Both the position numbers and the translations under genes were made by a program. A model generated the notes under the pieces. The model had not been told where the DNA came from. It saw only the letters and a list, made by a program, of their open reading frames with translations, and did not search any database. 13,068 bases of DNA, from assembly GCA_003220855.1 (NCBI GenBank), contig QHTP01000010.1, positions 1 through 13,068 on the forward strand, written 5' to 3'. Positions 10,366-13,068 of the stretch are shown here, one piece after another. Positions within the stretch are counted from its first letter, which is position 1. Every line of letters begins with the position of its first letter. The DNA is from Gemmatimonadota bacterium (GTDB lineage Bacteria > Gemmatimonadota > Gemmatimonadetes > Gemmatimonadales > GWC2-71-9).

Positions 10366-11761
10366 CCGCCCGCCATCGTCCGATGCGCTAGTGTTGTTCG
10401 GCGTCACAGGCGACCTCGCCCACAAGATGATCTTCCCCGCGCTGTACGCGATGGTCCAGCGGGGCGTACTCCGCGTTCCGGTGGTCGGAGTGGCTTCCAG
10501 CCCGTGGAGTGTGGCGCAACTGCACAAACGGGCGACCGACAGCATCAAGCGGTCCGGCGCTGCCGTGGAGCGGCGAGCGCTCAGCCGCCTCCTGTCCCTC
10601 CTCCGATACGTGCCCGGAGACTACAACAAGGCGGAGACGTTCGCGGCGCTCAAGCGTGCGTTGGGGAACGCGCGACGCCCCCTGCACTACCTCGCCATTC
10701 CCCCCGCGCTGTTCGCCACGGTGATCCAGGGACTCGGCGCCGCCGGTCTGGCGGACCAGGCGCGGGTCATCGTCGAAAAGCCGTTCGGACGCGATCTGGC
10801 CTCCGCGCGCCAGCTCAACGCCGTCGCGCGGGCGGTGTTCCCCGAGGACGCGATCTTCCGAATCGACCATTTCCTGGGGAAGGAGGCGATCATGAACATC
10901 CTCTACTTCCGCTTCGCCAACTCCTTCCTCGAGCCTATCTGGAACCGTAACTACGTCGCCAGCGTCCAGATCACCCTTGCCGAGAAGTTCGGCGTGAACG
11001 GCCGCGGCGCGTTCTACGAGACCGCGGGATGCCTGCGAGACGTGATTCAAAACCACCTGTTTCAGGTCGTCGCGCTCCTGGCCATGGAACCGCCGGTCAG
11101 CCGGGATTATGGAGCGGTCCACACCGAGAAGGCCAACGTCTTCGAAGCGATGCGGCCGCTCGAGCCGAGTGACCTGGTGCGCGGTCAATACGCCGGTTAC
11201 CGGAAGGAACCGCACGTGGCGCGCAATTCCGACGTCGAGACCTTCTGCGCCGTGCGACTCTTCATCGACTCATGGCGGTGGGAGGGTGTGCCGTGGTACC
11301 TGCGTTCCGGAAAGTGCCTCCCCGAGACGGCCGCCGAGGTGCTGGTCGAGCTGAAGCCACCGCCGACGCGGTTGTTCGCCGACTCGGCCCCGACGCCCGG
11401 CCCGGCGAACTATTTGCGGTTTCGGCTCTCCCCCAACGCCGCGGTCGCGCTGGCCGCCCGCGTCAAGCACCCGGGCAAGGAGTTCGTCGGCGACCAACGG
11501 GAGCTCTACCTGGTCGAGGAACTCGTGGGGGCGGAAGCGCCTTACGCGCGCCTGTTGACCGATGCCATGATCGGCGATGGGGCGCTCTTCACACGCGAGG
11601 ACGCGGTCGAGGCGGCCTGGGCGGCGGTCGAGCCCGTTCTCAAGACCCATCCCCGGGCGCTCCCGTACCAGCGCGGCACGTGGGGACCCAAGCGGGCCGA
11701 CGCGCTCATCGCGCCACCCGGCCGCTGGTACAACCCCACGCCCGATGGGCCGACCGCGTGA
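10358..11761 (+). CDS. zwf: Glucose-6-phosphate dehydrogenase
   Basis: Oxidises glucose-6-phosphate to 6-phosphogluconolactone, the entry step of the oxidative pentose phosphate pathway. The 467 residues are near the usual 470-510. The nucleotide-binding FGVTGDLA (14-21) is intact. The substrate motif RIDHFLGKE covers 168-176 with His171, and ETAGCLRDVIQNH ends with the catalytic His233. All are shifted by seven from the Leuconostoc enzyme (His178, His240). EKPFGRDL and RWEGVPWYLRSGK are also conserved. After the second strand the sequence is VGVASSPWS, so Ser47 stands where Leuconostoc has Arg46, the residue that binds the 2'-phosphate of NADP. I chose ATG 10358, which overlaps the glgX stop by eight bases; ATG 10349 is an alternative adding three residues. 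The stop overlaps the next gene as GTGA. Function is firm; cofactor preference is inference. Confidence 0.95.
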
Positions 11762-12465
11762 CCACGCCCGATGACGTCGTGTTCCTCCTCGACTGCGACA
11801 ACACGCTGCTCGATAACGACCGCGTGGCGGAGGATCTCCGCGATCACCTCGTACGAGAGTTCGGGCCCGCGAGCCGGGACCGGTATTGGGCGATCCTCGA
11901 ACAACTGCGCGGCGAGCTCGGGTACGTCGACTACCTGGGCGCGTTGCAGCGCTACCGGTTGGAAGATATCAGCGACACTCGGGTGCTCTTGATGTCGTCG
12001 TTTCTGGTCGACTATCCGTTCGCGAGCCGGCTGTATCCCGGCGCGCTCGACGTCATCCGCCATCTGCGCACCTGGGGATTGACGGTCATTCTGTCGGATG
12101 GCGACGTGGTGTTCCAGCCGCGCAAGATCCAGCGCTCCGGGCTCTGGGCGGCGGTGGAAGGCCGGGTGCTGATCTACATCCATAAGGAACAGATGCTCGA
12201 TCCGGTCGCGGCGCGCTATCCAGCCCGCCACTATGTCATGATAGACGACAAGCTGCGCATCCTCGCGATGATAAAGAAGGTCTGGCGCGACCGCGTGACG
12301 ACGGTGTTCCCCCGACAGGGACACTACGCGCACGACCGCCACACCCTCACCGTCTATCCCGCGGCCGATCTCACGGTCGAGCGAATCGGCGATCTGGTCA
12401 CCCGCGATCTCCCGGCCGTGGTTGGTGCGGCCACCGCCAGGCGTTTGCAAGAGGACGAACGATGA
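11758..12465 (+). CDS. HAD-superfamily hydrolase (probable phosphatase) of unknown substrate
   Basis: A 235-residue protein with the four HAD motifs in order: LLDCDNTLLD with Asp12, Asp14 and Thr16; ILSDGD with Ser113; Lys143 in IHKEQ; and MIDDK with Asp163 and Asp164. A helical cap fits between motifs I and II (about residues 20-95). These features indicate a magnesium-dependent phosphotransfer enzyme, most likely a small-molecule phosphatase, in the cytoplasm. The start is GTG 11758, overlapping the zwf stop as GTGA, and its own stop overlaps tal as ATGA, so it is an integral member of the operon. Its position between two pentose phosphate genes suggests a sugar-phosphate or damaged-metabolite substrate. 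The substrate cannot be read from the sequence, and I give no gene symbol. Confidence 0.85.
   Translation: MTTPDDVVFLLDCDNTLLDNDRVAEDLRDHLVREFGPASRDRYWAILEQLRGELGYVDYLGALQRYRLEDISDTRVLLMSSFLVDYPFASRLYPGALDVIRHLRTWGLTVILSDGDVVFQPRKIQRSGLWAAVEGRVLIYIHKEQMLDPVAARYPARHYVMIDDKLRILAMIKKVWRDRVTTVFPRQGHYAHDRHTLTVYPAADLTVERIGDLVTRDLPAVVGAATARRLQEDER
12451..12455 (+). promoter_or_regulatory. Ribosome binding site of tal
   Basis: GAGGA lies six bases before the ATG at 12462, inside the end of the HAD gene. It is one of the clearest internal Shine-Dalgarno sequences in the cluster and supports an independent initiation at tal. Confidence 0.6.
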
Positions 12466-13068
12466 AAACGACACGACAGCTGCACGAGCTCGGTCAGAGC
12501 CTCTGGCTCGACAACATCACCCGCGGCATCCTGAACGACGGCACCCTGCAGCACTACATCAGCGAGCTGTCGGTGACCGGACTGACCTCCAACCCCACGA
12601 TCTTCGACCACGCCATCAAGAATGGCGACGTCTACGACGGCGCCATCTACCGGATGGCGGCCGAGGGCAAATCGGGTGAAACGCTGTTCTTCGAGCTCGC
12701 CATCGAGGACCTGGTGCGCGCCGCCGATCTCTTCCGCCCCGTCCACGACCGTACTGGCGGCGTGGACGGCTGGGTATCGTTGGAGGTGTCGCCGCTCCTG
12801 GCCAACGATACCGCCGGCACCGTACGGGCGGCGGCTCAACTGCACGGCCGGGCACAACGTCCCAATCTCTTCATCAAGATTCCAGGCACGCCCGAAGGCG
12901 TTCCGGCCATCGAGGAGTCAACCTACGCGGGCGTGCCGATCAACGTGACGCTGCTGTTTTCCGCGGAGCAGTACCTCGCGGCGGCGGAGGCGTACATGCG
13001 GGGCATCGAACGGCGGATCGCCGCGGGCCTCGACCCACGGATCGATTCCGTCGCCTCGCTCTTCGTCA
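12462..13068 (+). CDS. tal: Transaldolase, N-terminal 202 residues (cut by window edge; may be a transaldolase-glucose-6-phosphate isomerase fusion)
   Basis: Transfers a dihydroxyacetone unit between sedoheptulose-7-phosphate and glyceraldehyde-3-phosphate, returning pentose carbon to fructose-6-phosphate. The frame starts at ATG 12462 and is open to the last base without a stop. Motifs match the mycobacterial-type transaldolase family: LGQSLWLDNI near the N-terminus, TGLTSNPTIFDHAI, AIEDLVRAADLFRP, GWVSLEVSPLLA, and NLFIKIPGTPEG with Lys139 as the expected Schiff-base lysine, then INVTLLFSAEQY. The ATG overlaps the HAD stop as ATGA. Transaldolases of this branch occur alone (about 360 residues) or fused to glucose-6-phosphate isomerase (about 950 residues); the window ends too early to tell which. 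Confidence 0.93.
   Translation, partial: MKTTRQLHELGQSLWLDNITRGILNDGTLQHYISELSVTGLTSNPTIFDHAIKNGDVYDGAIYRMAAEGKSGETLFFELAIEDLVRAADLFRPVHDRTGGVDGWVSLEVSPLLANDTAGTVRAAAQLHGRAQRPNLFIKIPGTPEGVPAIEESTYAGVPINVTLLFSAEQYLAAAEAYMRGIERRIAAGLDPRIDSVASLFV

Overview
The window is 13 kb of GC-rich bacterial DNA in which every supported gene lies on the + strand. Coding is dense and most start/stop pairs overlap. No rRNA, tRNA, CRISPR array, insertion sequence or phage gene is visible. The host is an unassigned high-GC bacterium. Gene content and protein style would fit groups such as Nitrospirota, Methylomirabilota, Acidobacteriota or Proteobacteria, but the sequence alone does not decide this.

Left part (1-1428): the C-terminal end of a DUF2182 membrane protein, a complete DUF899 thioredoxin-fold protein, a short gene remnant or tiny ORF (938-1009), and a small unrecognised membrane protein with a C-terminal zinc ribbon. 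These look unrelated to what follows.

Main part (1503 to the right edge): one tightly packed cluster, gnd - rpiA - pgl - pgm - glgP - glgX - zwf - HAD phosphatase - tal (the last cut by the window edge). Junctions are 1-8 base overlaps or gaps of 4-6 bases, as expected of one translationally coupled transcript. Together the genes encode a complete route from stored alpha-glucan to pentose phosphates. GlgX removes branches and GlgP phosphorolyses chains to glucose-1-phosphate. Pgm converts that to glucose-6-phosphate, and Zwf, Pgl and Gnd oxidise it to ribulose-5-phosphate. RpiA then makes ribose-5-phosphate, and transaldolase feeds carbon back to hexose phosphates. No ATP-dependent sugar kinase is needed. 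A HAD phosphatase of unknown substrate sits inside the cluster.

Points deserving a second look: rpiA has no ATG, GTG or TTG at its expected start, only an ATC in a TAATC junction one base away from the usual TAATG. Both dehydrogenases lack the residue type that normally reads the 2'-phosphate of NADP (Asp30 in Gnd, Ser47 in Zwf), so this pathway may make NADH. The glgP-glgX block is visibly lower in GC than its neighbours. No convincing promoter or terminator was found for the cluster, and its 3' end lies outside the window.
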